Positions 21,027-29,541 of a stretch of DNA of 64,000 nucleotides are shown piece after piece. The stretch is from an uncultured Paracoccaceae bacterium (GTDB lineage: Bacteria; Pseudomonadota; Alphaproteobacteria; Rhodobacterales; Rhodobacteraceae). The stretch lies in assembly GCA_937895435.1 (NCBI GenBank), contig CALAXT010000043.1, forward strand, positions 38,558 through 102,557. The letters run 5' to 3'. The notes under the pieces were generated by a model. It saw nothing but the letters and a program-made list of their open reading frames with translations, was not told where the DNA came from and did no database searches. A program made the translations under genes and the position numbers. Within the stretch, counting starts at the first letter, position 1. Each line of letters starts with the position of its first letter.

Positions 21027-22031
21027 TTAGGGCAGCACCTCATTCAAAATCCGGGCAACGCGGGCGCTGCTGCCGGCGTCATCCAACGGATCACGGCGCA
21101 AACGGTGGCGCAGGGCCGAGGGTGCAATCGCCCGCAGATGTGTGCGCGACAGCTGGTCTGTGCCTTCAAACGCGGCGACAGCCCGGGCAGCGCGCAGCAA
21201 TGTCAGCTCACCTCGCAACCCGTCTGAGCCAAGCGCGATACAGAGCGCCGCACAATCTTCAAGAATTGCATCGGGCGTTGTGATGCTGCCCAAAGCGCTG
21301 CGTGCGGCGATAATCTGATCTCGCAGTTCGGCATCTTGGGCCTGCCACGGCGGCATAAAGGCGCCGGGCGTGCGTTCGTAACTGTCGCGACGGCGCATCA
21401 CCTCAACCCGGGTGGCGATGTCGCGGGGGGATATCACCTCAACCGACAGGCCAAAGCGGTCCAGCAGCTGGGGGCGCAATTCACCCTCTTCCGGGTTGCC
21501 AGATCCAACCAGCACAAATTTTGCCGGATGGCGTATGGAAAGCCCCTCGCGCTCTACGATGTTCACACCCGATTGCGCAACATCCAGAAGCAAATCAACG
21601 ATGTGATCTTCCAGCAGGTTGACCTCATCAATGTAAAGATAGCCACGATTTGCGCGCGCCAGCAGACCTGGTTCAAACGCTTTTTGGCCTTGGGTCAGGG
21701 CGCGTTCAATATCCAGCGCGCCCACCACACGGTCTTCGGTCACGCCGAGTGGCAGATCGATCACGGGCGTCGCGCGCCGTATCTGATCGGTGGTTTTAAT
21801 CTCGGCCCAATCGGGGCAATCTTTGGGGTGGGCCGAATTTACTGGGCACCCCACGACGACCTCAATTTGTGGCAACAGCGCCGCCAGCGCCCGCACGGCA
21901 GTTGATTTGCCGGTGCCACGGTCCCCCAGCACAAGAACGCCGCCGATCGACGGGTCGATTGCGGTTAAGACCATGGCCTGTTTCATTTCCTCTTGGCCGA
22001 CGATGGCCGAAAATGGAAAGGGATCTGTCAT
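21027..22031 (-). CDS. bchI: magnesium chelatase ATPase subunit I
   Basis: BchI is the AAA+ ATPase of Mg-chelatase. The 334-residue protein contains the Walker A motif GDRGTGKS (36-43), a Walker B region [14 protein letters not shown] and the sensor sequence [20 protein letters not shown], with a length near 340-350 usual for the subunit. Its ATG overlaps the crtA stop (ATGA), so it is co-transcribed with crtA under the crtA PpsR site. It functions with BchD and with a BchH that must be coded elsewhere. Confidence 0.97.
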   Translation of the reverse strand: MTDPFPFSAIVGQEEMKQAMVLTAIDPSIGGVLVLGDRGTGKSTAVRALAALLPQIEVVVGCPVNSAHPKDCPDWAEIKTTDQIRRATPVIDLPLGVTEDRVVGALDIERALTQGQKAFEPGLLARANRGYLYIDEVNLLEDHIVDLLLDVAQSGVNIVEREGLSIRHPAKFVLVGSGNPEEGELRPQLLDRFGLSVEVISPRDIATRVEVMRRRDSYERTPGAFMPPWQAQDAELRDQIIAARSALGSITTPDAILEDCAALCIALGSDGLRGELTLLRAARAVAAFEGTDQLSRTHLRAIAPSALRHRLRRDPLDDAGSSARVARILNEVLP

Positions 22032-22759
22032 GCGGCGTCCTTATCTTGATCTTGTCGGTTTGTTAGATGAGGGGCCAGCGGATCGCGGCCGCCCCAGGTA
22101 CCGGTGGTGCCGGTTAAACGAAAACGTGCATAAAGCTCTTCGGCGAACCAGTTGCCGTCGCGGACAGCACGAATGGCGCGGCCATGGGGGCCGTCGCCAC
22201 GGGCAAAATGCGCCATGCTCGCGGTGTCGGGCCAGATGGAAAAGGTGATCTGTTGCACCAATGGCACTTCACCGATTCCAATTTTAAAAATCACATTCGG
22301 GTCAGCCCCAATCACGCTCGAAATATCGGGAACCCGTTGCCAGAATTTCAGCATCCGCGCTGGGCGCACGCGCGCGCGGGTGAGTGCGGCGACGGGGCCG
22401 TCAGGCAGCGAGCCTTGGGGGTGAAAGGGGGCAACCCCGCCCCAGGCCCCTCGGGCCGAGGCGGGTTCTAAAAAGATCGTATAGCTTTCGGCCGCATGTG
22501 CGCGCCAGCGGGCATAGACCTTGGCGTCTGCCACCTGTTCTTTGGCCACAGCCGGGGTGGCCCATGCCGCCAGAATCGCCCAAACGGCCGTATTGGGCCG
22601 TGGGGTAAAGCCCTCACCCGTGCCCGAGCCGCACAATTTCCAAAACTGCGCTTGATCGAGGGCCTGCAAATCCCACCGCGCCAAGGCCATTTGTCCCAGC
22701 ACCCACAGCCGGGAAAGCGGCTTGGGAAAGTGAAAAAGGCTAAGGCTGACGGTTTGCAT
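22028..22759 (-). CDS. crtA: spheroidene monooxygenase
   Basis: CrtA introduces the 2-keto group into spheroidene with O2, giving spheroidenone, the red carotenoid typical of oxic Rhodobacter cells. The 243-residue protein shows [16 protein letters not shown] and [18 protein letters not shown], typical of the family, which binds haem. It is the first gene of crtA-bchI-bchD-bchO and faces crtI, with a PpsR operator 19 bases upstream. Its presence points to spheroidenone as end product, in keeping with an oxygen-exposed phototroph. Confidence 0.94.
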   Translation of the reverse strand: MQTVSLSLFHFPKPLSRLWVLGQMALARWDLQALDQAQFWKLCGSGTGEGFTPRPNTAVWAILAAWATPAVAKEQVADAKVYARWRAHAAESYTIFLEPASARGAWGGVAPFHPQGSLPDGPVAALTRARVRPARMLKFWQRVPDISSVIGADPNVIFKIGIGEVPLVQQITFSIWPDTASMAHFARGDGPHGRAIRAVRDGNWFAEELYARFRLTGTTGTWGGRDPLAPHLTNRQDQDKDAA

Positions 22760-22777
22760 TCTGGCCCTGCATCAAAC

Positions 22778-22795
22778 TGTAACGTAACTCTGACA
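22778..22795. promoter_or_regulatory. PpsR/CrtJ operator, crtA side
   Basis: TGTAACGTAACTCTGACA fits TGT-N12-ACA. It lies 19 bases upstream of the crtA start, in the 126-base divergent crtA-crtI region. Confidence 0.82.
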
Positions 22796-22852
22796 TATTT
22801 TGTTGCATTGTGGAAGAGTTTCAGCAAGATTTAGATTGTTAGAAAGAAATAT

Positions 22853-22870
22853 TGTAAATCAAACTAGACA
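22853..22870. promoter_or_regulatory. PpsR/CrtJ operator, crtI side
   Basis: TGTAAATCAAACTAGACA fits TGT-N12-ACA. It ends 15 bases before the crtI ATG and is 57 bases from its crtA-side partner, so the pair covers both divergent promoters. Confidence 0.82.
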
Positions 22871-22885
22871 GTATAAGCTGGCAGC

Positions 22886-24487
22886 ATGATGATTCAGGAA
22901 CAAATGAAATCTCCGTCTTTGGGCTCGGCGGGTTTGGCCCAGCCCGAGGCTATTGTGATCGGGGCGGGGCTTGGTGGGCTGTCGGCTGCGATGCGGCTGG
23001 GGGCGAAGGGCTATCGCGTCAGCGTGATCGATCGGCTGGATATGCCGGGGGGGCGGGGGTCTGCGATCACCAAAGATGGACATCGCTTTGATCTGGGCCC
23101 AACCATTGTAACCGTCCCGCAGGGATTGCGCGAATTATGGGCGGCCTGTGGGCGAGATTTTGATGCTGATGTCACGCTGCGGGCGTTAAAGACGTTTTAT
23201 GAAATTCGCTGGCCTGACGGCAGTACCTTTTCGGCCAGCCAATCGACCGAGGCGATGCGGGCCGAGGTGGCGCGCCTGTCGCCGGGCGATGTTGCTGGCT
23301 ATAATAAATTTTTGAAAGACAGCGAACGTCGGTACTGGTTTGGCTTTGAAGATCTGGGCCGCCGGCCGATGAACCGACTGTTGGATCTGATCAAGGTGCT
23401 GCCAACCTTTGGTTGGCTGCGCGCCGATCGATCGGTTTATGGTCATGCCGCTCGTCGGGTGAAAGATGAGCGGCTGCGCATGGCGCTGTCGTTTCATCCG
23501 CTGTTTATCGGTGGTGACCCGTTTCATGTGACATCGATGTATATTCTGGTCAGCCATTTGGAAAAAGAATTTGGCGTGCATTACGCCATGGGCGGCGTTG
23601 CGGCGATTGCGGCGGCGATGGCGCAGGTGGTGACAGATCAGGGCGGCCAGATTCTGCTGAATGCCGAAGTTGATGAGATTTTGGTTGAAAAGGGCCGTGC
23701 CACGGGTGTGCGTCTGCAAGATGGCCGCAGATTGCAGGCACCGGTTGTGGTTTCGAATGCTGATGCCGGGCACACTTATGATCGGTTGCTGCGCAATCAT
23801 CCAAGACGTCGCTGGACCCCGGCGCGGCTTGGCCGGTCGCGGTGGTCGATGGGTCTTTTTGTGTGGTATTTTGGAACCAAAGGCACAGCGGGCAAATGGG
23901 CTGATGTCGGGCATCATACCATTTTGAACGGCCCGCGATACAAAGGTTTGATCAACGACATCTTTATCAAAGGCAAGTTGTCGCAAGATATGAGCCTTTA
24001 TGTCCATCGGCCATCCGTTACAGACCCAAGCGTGGCGCCCGAGGGGGATGACACGTTTTATGTGCTGTCGCCGGTGCCGCATCTGGGCCATGACACACCT
24101 GTCGATTGGAAAGAAATGGCCGCCAGCTATCGCCAGAACATGCTGAATGTGCTGGAAGATCAGTTGTTGCCGGGCCTGTCGCAACATTTGGGCCCCGAGC
24201 TGGTCTTTACCCCCGAAGATTTCCGTGACCGCTATTTAAGCCCACATGGCGCTGGTTTTTCGATTGAGCCGCGCATTTTGCAATCGGCTTGGTTTCGGCC
24301 GCATAATGTCAGCGAAGAACTGCCGGGCCTGTATCTGGTTGGGGCGGGCACGCATCCGGGGGCGGGTGTGCCGGGGGTTATCGCCTCGGCTGAGGTATTG
24401 GGAAAATTGGTGCCAGATGTGCCGGGGTATGGCAGGGCCGCAGCTGATACGGGCCCTTCAGCCGACACAAGGCTGGCGGCAGAATGA
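22886..24487 (+). CDS. crtI: phytoene desaturase (neurosporene-forming)
   Basis: CrtI desaturates phytoene three times to neurosporene, the branch point of spheroidene synthesis. The 533-residue FAD protein has the dinucleotide motif VIGAGLGGLSAAMRLGAKGY (about 25-44), DRLDMPGGRGS, and the bacterial-type CrtI signature VGAGTHPGAGVPGVIASAEV near the C-terminus. The first ATG lacks a good ribosome site; ATG at 22904 (MKSPSLGS) has AGGA before it and may be the true start, which would shorten the protein by six residues. crtB overlaps its end by 4 bases. Confidence 0.95.
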   Translation: MMIQEQMKSPSLGSAGLAQPEAIVIGAGLGGLSAAMRLGAKGYRVSVIDRLDMPGGRGSAITKDGHRFDLGPTIVTVPQGLRELWAACGRDFDADVTLRALKTFYEIRWPDGSTFSASQSTEAMRAEVARLSPGDVAGYNKFLKDSERRYWFGFEDLGRRPMNRLLDLIKVLPTFGWLRADRSVYGHAARRVKDERLRMALSFHPLFIGGDPFHVTSMYILVSHLEKEFGVHYAMGGVAAIAAAMAQVVTDQGGQILLNAEVDEILVEKGRATGVRLQDGRRLQAPVVVSNADAGHTYDRLLRNHPRRRWTPARLGRSRWSMGLFVWYFGTKGTAGKWADVGHHTILNGPRYKGLINDIFIKGKLSQDMSLYVHRPSVTDPSVAPEGDDTFYVLSPVPHLGHDTPVDWKEMAASYRQNMLNVLEDQLLPGLSQHLGPELVFTPEDFRDRYLSPHGAGFSIEPRILQSAWFRPHNVSEELPGLYLVGAGTHPGAGVPGVIASAEVLGKLVPDVPGYGRAAADTGPSADTRLAAE

Positions 24488-25539
24488 TCGCGCCGGCTGA
24501 TCTGGCGCATTGCCGCGCAGCTATTCGCACTGGATCTTTGTCGTTTCATGCGGCCTCGCGCCTTTTGCCAAATAAGGTGCGCGACCCAGCTTTGGTGCTC
24601 TATGCGTTTTGTCGATTGGCCGATGATGCGGTCGATGAGGCCTCAGACGATGCTGCAACCAAGGCCACTGCTGTTCTCGGCCTGCGGGATCGGCTGGATC
24701 TGGTGTATCAGGGGCGGCCGCGTAATGATCCGACCGATCGGGCGTTTACAGCAGTGGTTGAGGCATTTGAGATGCCGCGGGCCCTGCCCGATGCGCTGTT
24801 AGAGGGTTTTGCCTGGGATGCCATCGGCCGGCGTTATGATGATTTAAGTGGTGTTATGGATTATTCGGCGCGGGTTGCTGCGGCGGTTGGTGCGATGATG
24901 TGCGTTTTGATGCGTCAACGCCACCCCGATGCGCTGGCGCGCGCGTGTGATCTGGGATTGGCCATGCAGCTTACAAATATTGCGCGTGATGTGGGTGAAG
25001 ACGCGCGGGCGGGGCGGATTTATTTGCCGCTGTCTTGGCTGTCAGAGGCGGGGATCGACCCTGCCGCATTTCTAGCTGATCCGCACCCCGATGTGCGGGT
25101 CCGGGCTTTGGTGATGCGGCTTTTGGCAGAAGCGCGCAGCCTCTACGCTCGGTCGGGTGCGGGCATTGCGCGCCTGCCGCTGGCCTGTCGCCCCGGTATT
25201 CATGCCGCGCGGCATATTTATGGTGGGATCGGCGGGGCTATCGCGGCCAATGATCACGACAGCATCACCCTGCGCGCACGCACGGGGCGGGCGCAAAAGC
25301 TGGGATGGCTGGGCCTGTCTTTTATAAATAGTGCGGCCTCAGTTGTGATGCCCGTGGCAGCAACACTGCACGCGGCTCCACGCCCAGAGGTGCGATTTTT
25401 GGTTGAGGCTGCGGCTCGCCTGACTGAGGTGCGGGCGCGCAGTGATGTTGTTTTTCAAGTGCTGGCGCAGTTGGAAACCCAAGATCGCAACCGCGCCTCG
25501 GCCCCTCAGATGGCGCGTGGGGGCGCACAGCCGGGTTGA
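24484..25539 (+). CDS. crtB: phytoene synthase
   Basis: CrtB condenses two geranylgeranyl diphosphates to phytoene. The 351-residue protein has the Asp-rich motifs DDAVDE (near residue 47) and the DVGEDARAGRIYLP sequence that follows the second NxxRD motif (NIARDVGED), both diagnostic of squalene/phytoene synthases. Start overlaps the crtI stop (ATGA). Plus-strand operon crtI-crtB is followed after 105 bases by tspO. Confidence 0.95.
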   Translation: MIAPADLAHCRAAIRTGSLSFHAASRLLPNKVRDPALVLYAFCRLADDAVDEASDDAATKATAVLGLRDRLDLVYQGRPRNDPTDRAFTAVVEAFEMPRALPDALLEGFAWDAIGRRYDDLSGVMDYSARVAAAVGAMMCVLMRQRHPDALARACDLGLAMQLTNIARDVGEDARAGRIYLPLSWLSEAGIDPAAFLADPHPDVRVRALVMRLLAEARSLYARSGAGIARLPLACRPGIHAARHIYGGIGGAIAANDHDSITLRARTGRAQKLGWLGLSFINSAASVVMPVAATLHAAPRPEVRFLVEAAARLTEVRARSDVVFQVLAQLETQDRNRASAPQMARGGAQPG

Positions 25540-25644
25540 GTGTTTTGCCCACAATGCTAGAGCATCACGCCCCAGTCCGTTAAGCCAAAGTTCATAAGGT
25601 CAGCAGAGGCTAGACCTGACCGCCGCACAGGCAGGAGATGCGCA

Positions 25645-26106
25645 ATGGACTGGGGGCTGTTTTTCACCTATCTGGCCGCATGCGGGGCCGCAGCTGCTTC
25701 GGGGGCGCTGATCAAGCCGGGGCCCTGGTATGCAGCACTTGCCAAGCCGCGCTGGACCCCGCCCGATTGGGCCTTTCCTTTGGTTTGGACCAGTCTTTAT
25801 CTGTGCATGTCCTTTGCTGCTCAGCGTGTCGCGGGTTTGCCCGAGGCGGCGCAAGCAATCGCGTTTTGGTCGATTCAAATTGCGTTGGGCACGCTGTGGA
25901 CACCGGTTTTCTTTGGGCTGAAACGGATGCGAGCCGCGCTTTGGGTCATGGCCGCGCTTTGGATTTCGGTGCTGGCAACATTCGTTTCATTTCTGATGGT
26001 GGATTTGGTCGCGGGGCTTGTGCTGGCACCCTACATGGTCTGGGTCAGCGTGGCGGCGCTTTTAAACATTCAAATGGTGCGCCTGAACCCAACTGAGGCG
26101 GGTTAG
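25645..26106 (+). CDS. tspO: tryptophan-rich sensory protein TspO
   Basis: TspO is an outer-membrane tetrapyrrole-binding protein of the translocator family; in Rhodobacter sphaeroides it damps photosynthesis-gene expression in response to oxygen. The 153-residue protein has five hydrophobic helices and the family sequences KPGPWYAALAKPRWTPPDWA and FPLVWTSLYLCMSF. The ATG has GCAGGAG eight bases upstream. Position between crtB and crtC is as in Rhodobacter. It converges with crtC, their stop codons overlapping by four bases. Confidence 0.94.
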   Translation: MDWGLFFTYLAACGAAAASGALIKPGPWYAALAKPRWTPPDWAFPLVWTSLYLCMSFAAQRVAGLPEAAQAIAFWSIQIALGTLWTPVFFGLKRMRAALWVMAALWISVLATFVSFLMVDLVAGLVLAPYMVWVSVAALLNIQMVRLNPTEAG

Positions 26107-26987
26107 TCTGCGCCGCCCGACGGAAACCGCCAATTGGCGCGGCGTGGCACGCGGCAGGCCAGCATTGGCTTTAAAATGGGCGATGCAAACCGCCGCAGGT
26201 CCAGCGCCTCATGCACGCCCCGGCTGATTTCGCCATCAATTTGGGTTTCGACCACTGATCTGCTGTAAAACGGGGCATCGAGCATCGCCATCACCTGATG
26301 GGGTGTCACGCCGGGATCTGCGCGGGTTTCGCGGCGCAGGGCCCAGTTGGTGCGGGCAAACCGGGTCAGTGGCGGAGGTGTGACTTGGGTGGCATGACCT
26401 TGGGCGTCGATATGCAGGCCCATGGCCAGTTTGGTTCCATCGCGCCGGGTGGCATCGTAAAGACAAAGCGCGCCATCGCGGCGTGGAAACCGCCCCCATG
26501 TCCAATAATCAAAATCGGCCTCTAATGCGCGGGTGCCGAAATTCGCATCAAAATAGCCATGCCCTTGCCACCGGTGGCCTTGGGTTAGATCGACATCAAT
26601 GCGGGCGATCGGTGCAAAGGGCCGCCACAGATGGGCATTGTCGGGCGACAGTGCCACCTCGACCCCAGTGATGGCCTGCGGGGTCAGCACCACACGTCCG
26701 CGCACAGGCGTGACCATTGGTGGGGCGCCGATTTCATCAATATCAATCACCAATGCTTGCCCGTTCCAATGCATCCGGCTGGGGCCGATGGTCAGTGTAT
26801 CGTCGGTTTGACGCAGGGCGCTGGTGCCGCGATCTGTCATGGTAAAGCGGCTGCCGGGGCCATAGGTGGCCACATTCAGGCAGCAGTGATTTTGCGGATT
26901 GCGCCGGCCTGACCACGCATACCAGGGCGAAAAAACCGATCCGATGAACCCGATAATGGAAATGGCTTGGGTGCCGTCATCAGACAC
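26103..26987 (-). CDS. crtC: hydroxyneurosporene synthase (carotenoid 1,2-hydratase), start uncertain
   Basis: CrtC adds water to the 1,2 double bond of neurosporene derivatives. The product shows the family core FIGSVFSPWYAWSGRRNPQNHC and ends VPRRANWRFPSGG. The given start is the GTG of VSDDGTQAIS (294 residues), the nearest standard start codon. The conserved sequence NGYAWWYVDG, which other CrtC proteins carry near their N-terminus, is coded just upstream in the same frame, right after the crtD stop, but no ATG, GTG or TTG precedes it until well inside crtD (the frame is open to 27332). True start could be a rare codon just after the crtD stop. Confidence 0.85.
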   Translation of the reverse strand: MSDDGTQAISIIGFIGSVFSPWYAWSGRRNPQNHCCLNVATYGPGSRFTMTDRGTSALRQTDDTLTIGPSRMHWNGQALVIDIDEIGAPPMVTPVRGRVVLTPQAITGVEVALSPDNAHLWRPFAPIARIDVDLTQGHRWQGHGYFDANFGTRALEADFDYWTWGRFPRRDGALCLYDATRRDGTKLAMGLHIDAQGHATQVTPPPLTRFARTNWALRRETRADPGVTPHQVMAMLDAPFYSRSVVETQIDGEISRGVHEALDLRRFASPILKPMLACRVPRRANWRFPSGGAD

Positions 26988-27028
26988 GCCATCGACATAC
27001 CACCACGCATAGCCGTTAGGGCTGACGT

Positions 27029-28531
27029 TTAGCGAAAAGACAGGTCGTGCATGATCGCCGCGGCCGCATGCTGGCCTGAGCGCGCTGCCATCGGCACCCC
27101 CGCCCCCGGATGCGCCCCGCCCCCCGCCAGATAAAGCCCCGCCACCGACGTGCGTGGGCCCGGGCGTTGCAGTGCCGCCAGTGGAGAATTCGGGCTGCGC
27201 CCGTAAAGTGCCCCCTGCGAGGCTGGAAACATCTTGGCGAATTCCGCGGGCGGGGTCAGGGCTGATATTGGGGCTGTGGGGCTGAATTGCAGCCCGAATC
27301 GGGCCAGTTGGGTGAAGGTCAGGGTGTGGCATTCTTGATCCTCATGCGGGGCGGGCTGTGACTTGGCCGGTGCATTCATAATAATTTCAAACCGCTCAGG
27401 CCCGCTGGGCGTGGCGGCAGTTGGGTCGTGGCGGTCTTGGGCGCAGACATAAAGTGTTGGGTCAGCAGGGCGCTGGCCTTGGGCGATCGGGCCAAATTCT
27501 TGCCGGGGGTCTTTGCCAAAAAAGACGTTGTGGTGGATAAGATCAGGGCCGCTGGCCGTGGCGGCAAAGGCCCAGACCCATGCTGACAGGCTGCGTGGAG
27601 CAACGGCATTTTGGGTCACGGCTGGCCGGGCCACTTGCCCCAACAGACCCTCCGCCAGTGCGGCTGGATCCCCATTAAAGACAACGCAGTCACAGGGCAG
27701 GCTGGTGCCATCGGTCAATTGCACCTCGGTGATGCGGCCCCAGTTTTGGCGCAGTCGCAATGCCCCAACGCCAAAGCGCAGCCGCGCCCCACCTGCGCGC
27801 GCCAGATCACTCAAGGCTGTTGCCAGCCGGTGCATGCCGCCCTGAACAGCCCATACCCCGCGCGCCTCTGCCTGCCAAATCAGCCCCAAAACAGCGGGTG
27901 CGCGATAGGGTGATCCGCCAACATAGGTGGCATAGCGGCCAAAAAGTTGCCGCAATCGCGGATCTTGAAACCCCAGTGCCAAGCTGCGTGCCAGTGTCAT
28001 GCCGGGCAACAGGGTGGGCCAGATCGCCGGTGTGCGCAGCGCAGCCCCCAAAAGTGCCGCTGCGCGGGGCGAGGGCGCTTGCATCATGGGGGCGTCAAAG
28101 GCTGTAAAAAGTTGGGCGGTGCGGTGATGAAATCGGCGAAATTCGGCCGCTGCCCGCGCCCCGGCAAAGCTGCCAATGGCGGCCTCTGTGGCGATGGGGT
28201 CGGCGTGTAGATCCAATGTGCTGCCATCCGGCCACCAATGTCGGGCCAGAATGGGCTGTGCGGTCAAGTGCAGATGATCCTCAAGCTGGGTGCCGGCGGC
28301 GGTGAATAAATCATCAAAAACGTGCCGCATGGTCAGAACGGTTGGGCCGGCATCTATCGGGCCAGCGGCACTTGGAACCGTGCGCATTTTGCCGCCCGGC
28401 CCGCTGCGTGTTTCAACCACCGTCACGTCAAGCCCCGCATGCGCCAGCCGGACCGCAGCGGCCAGACCGCCGATCCCGGCCCCGATCACGACAACGCGCC
28501 CGCGTGTCTGTCCTGAGTGTTGTTGTTTCAT
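27029..28531 (-). CDS. crtD: methoxyneurosporene (hydroxyneurosporene) 3,4-desaturase
   Basis: CrtD introduces the C-3,4 double bond in methoxylated carotenoids on the way to spheroidene. The 500-residue FAD enzyme is a CrtI paralogue: VVIGAGIGGLAAAVRLAHAG near residue 12, VETRSGPGGKMRT, and the C-terminal GLYLAGGGAHPGAGVPMAA. I chose ATG at 28531 (MKQQHSGQTRGRV) behind AAGGA; the frame continues upstream but that part overlaps the crtE operators. crtC follows immediately. Confidence 0.94.
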   Translation of the reverse strand: MKQQHSGQTRGRVVVIGAGIGGLAAAVRLAHAGLDVTVVETRSGPGGKMRTVPSAAGPIDAGPTVLTMRHVFDDLFTAAGTQLEDHLHLTAQPILARHWWPDGSTLDLHADPIATEAAIGSFAGARAAAEFRRFHHRTAQLFTAFDAPMMQAPSPRAAALLGAALRTPAIWPTLLPGMTLARSLALGFQDPRLRQLFGRYATYVGGSPYRAPAVLGLIWQAEARGVWAVQGGMHRLATALSDLARAGGARLRFGVGALRLRQNWGRITEVQLTDGTSLPCDCVVFNGDPAALAEGLLGQVARPAVTQNAVAPRSLSAWVWAFAATASGPDLIHHNVFFGKDPRQEFGPIAQGQRPADPTLYVCAQDRHDPTAATPSGPERFEIIMNAPAKSQPAPHEDQECHTLTFTQLARFGLQFSPTAPISALTPPAEFAKMFPASQGALYGRSPNSPLAALQRPGPRTSVAGLYLAGGGAHPGAGVPMAARSGQHAAAAIMHDLSFR

Positions 28532-28561
28532 GGAACAAATCCTTGACTGTTGCGGCGCAAC

Positions 28562-28579
28562 TGTCCAGTATGATTTACA
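28562..28579. promoter_or_regulatory. PpsR/CrtJ operator 1 of the crtD-crtE region
   Basis: TGTCCAGTATGATTTACA fits TGT-N12-ACA. It is separated from operator 2 by six bases, close to the eight-base spacing at bchC, which favours cooperative binding. Confidence 0.82.
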
Positions 28580-28585
28580 CATTTA

Positions 28586-28603
28586 TGTCATTTTAAAATG
28601 ACA
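28586..28603. promoter_or_regulatory. PpsR/CrtJ operator 2 of the crtD-crtE region (perfect palindrome)
   Basis: TGTCATTTTAAAATGACA is a perfectly symmetric TGT-N12-ACA site 21 bases before the crtE start. An in-frame ATG inside it (28598) is part of the operator and not a likely start. Confidence 0.87.
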
Positions 28604-28624
28604 GATTGCGTGCGGGAGGCTGCA

Positions 28625-29536
28625 ATGGCGTTAGAATCGCGAATTGAGGCGGCAGTTGCGACGGCGATTGCCCAGGGGCAGGGTGTTGGTTTGGGGGCGG
28701 ATGCAGATGTCGTGGCGCCGTCGTGCTTGGCCTCGGCGCTGCATTATGCGGTAACCCCCGGAGGTGCGCGTATTCGTCCAACGATTTTGCTTAGCGTGGC
28801 CAAAGCCTGTGGCGATGATATGCCTGCGCTGGCTGATGGCGCCGCGGTCGCCTTAGAGCTTATTCACTGTGCCAGCTTGGTGCACGACGATTTGCCGTGT
28901 TTTGATGATGCCGATTTGCGCCGGGGTAAACCCAGCCTGCATCGTGCCTATAGCGAGCCATTGGCCGTGCTGGCGGGCGATAGTTTGATCGTATTGGGGT
29001 TTGATGTGTTGGCCCAAGCGGCCGAACAGGCACCTGACCGTGGGCTTGGGTTATTGCGAATTCTGGCTGCGCGTACGGGCATGCCGATGGGCATCTGCGC
29101 GGGCCAAGGCTGGGAAAGTGAATCCAAGGTCAATCTGTCTGCCTATCACCGGGCCAAAACTGGCGCGCTCTTTATTGCTGCCACCCAAATGGGGGCGCTG
29201 TCGGCGGGTCAAGACCCTGAGCCTTGGGTGGAACTGGGTGCCCGTATCGGTGAAGCGTTTCAGGTGGCCGATGACCTGCGTGATGCACTTTATGATGCCG
29301 AAACGCTGGGAAAGCCCGCAGGCCAAGATGAGATCCATGCCCGGCCGAATGCTGTATCAGAACTGGGTGTTCAGGGTGCAATCCGCCGCTTGCGCGATAT
29401 TTTGGGTGGTGCGATTTCATCAATACCGGCCTGCCCGGGTGAGGCGATGTTGGCGGATATGGTGCGCCGCTACGCCGAACGCATGACACCGGTTGCGCCA
29501 TCGCTGGCTCAGCCTGTGCGCCGGGCGCGGGCCTAG
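28625..29536 (+). CDS. crtE: geranylgeranyl diphosphate synthase
   Basis: CrtE elongates farnesyl or shorter prenyl diphosphates to geranylgeranyl diphosphate, used for carotenoids and the bacteriochlorophyll tail. The 303-residue protein has the first Asp-rich motif DDLPCFDDADLRRG (about 88-101, with the two-residue insertion of bacterial type II enzymes) and the second QVADDLRDALYD. ATG 28625 was preferred over one nine codons earlier because it has GGGAGG upstream and the earlier one lies in a PpsR operator. crtF follows after five bases. Confidence 0.95.
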   Translation: MALESRIEAAVATAIAQGQGVGLGADADVVAPSCLASALHYAVTPGGARIRPTILLSVAKACGDDMPALADGAAVALELIHCASLVHDDLPCFDDADLRRGKPSLHRAYSEPLAVLAGDSLIVLGFDVLAQAAEQAPDRGLGLLRILAARTGMPMGICAGQGWESESKVNLSAYHRAKTGALFIAATQMGALSAGQDPEPWVELGARIGEAFQVADDLRDALYDAETLGKPAGQDEIHARPNAVSELGVQGAIRRLRDILGGAISSIPACPGEAMLADMVRRYAERMTPVAPSLAQPVRRARA

Positions 29537-29541
29537 GGGTT

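Noticed and set aside
23186..24187. Minus-strand 333-codon frame opposite crtI
   Set aside because: Antisense to crtI, with His/Arg/Gln-rich composition and no recognisable family.
26988..27332. N-terminal extension of crtC into crtD
   Set aside because: It overlaps crtD by about 300 bases and reads as low-complexity Gly/Pro sequence; only NGYAWWYVDG just after the crtD stop looks real.
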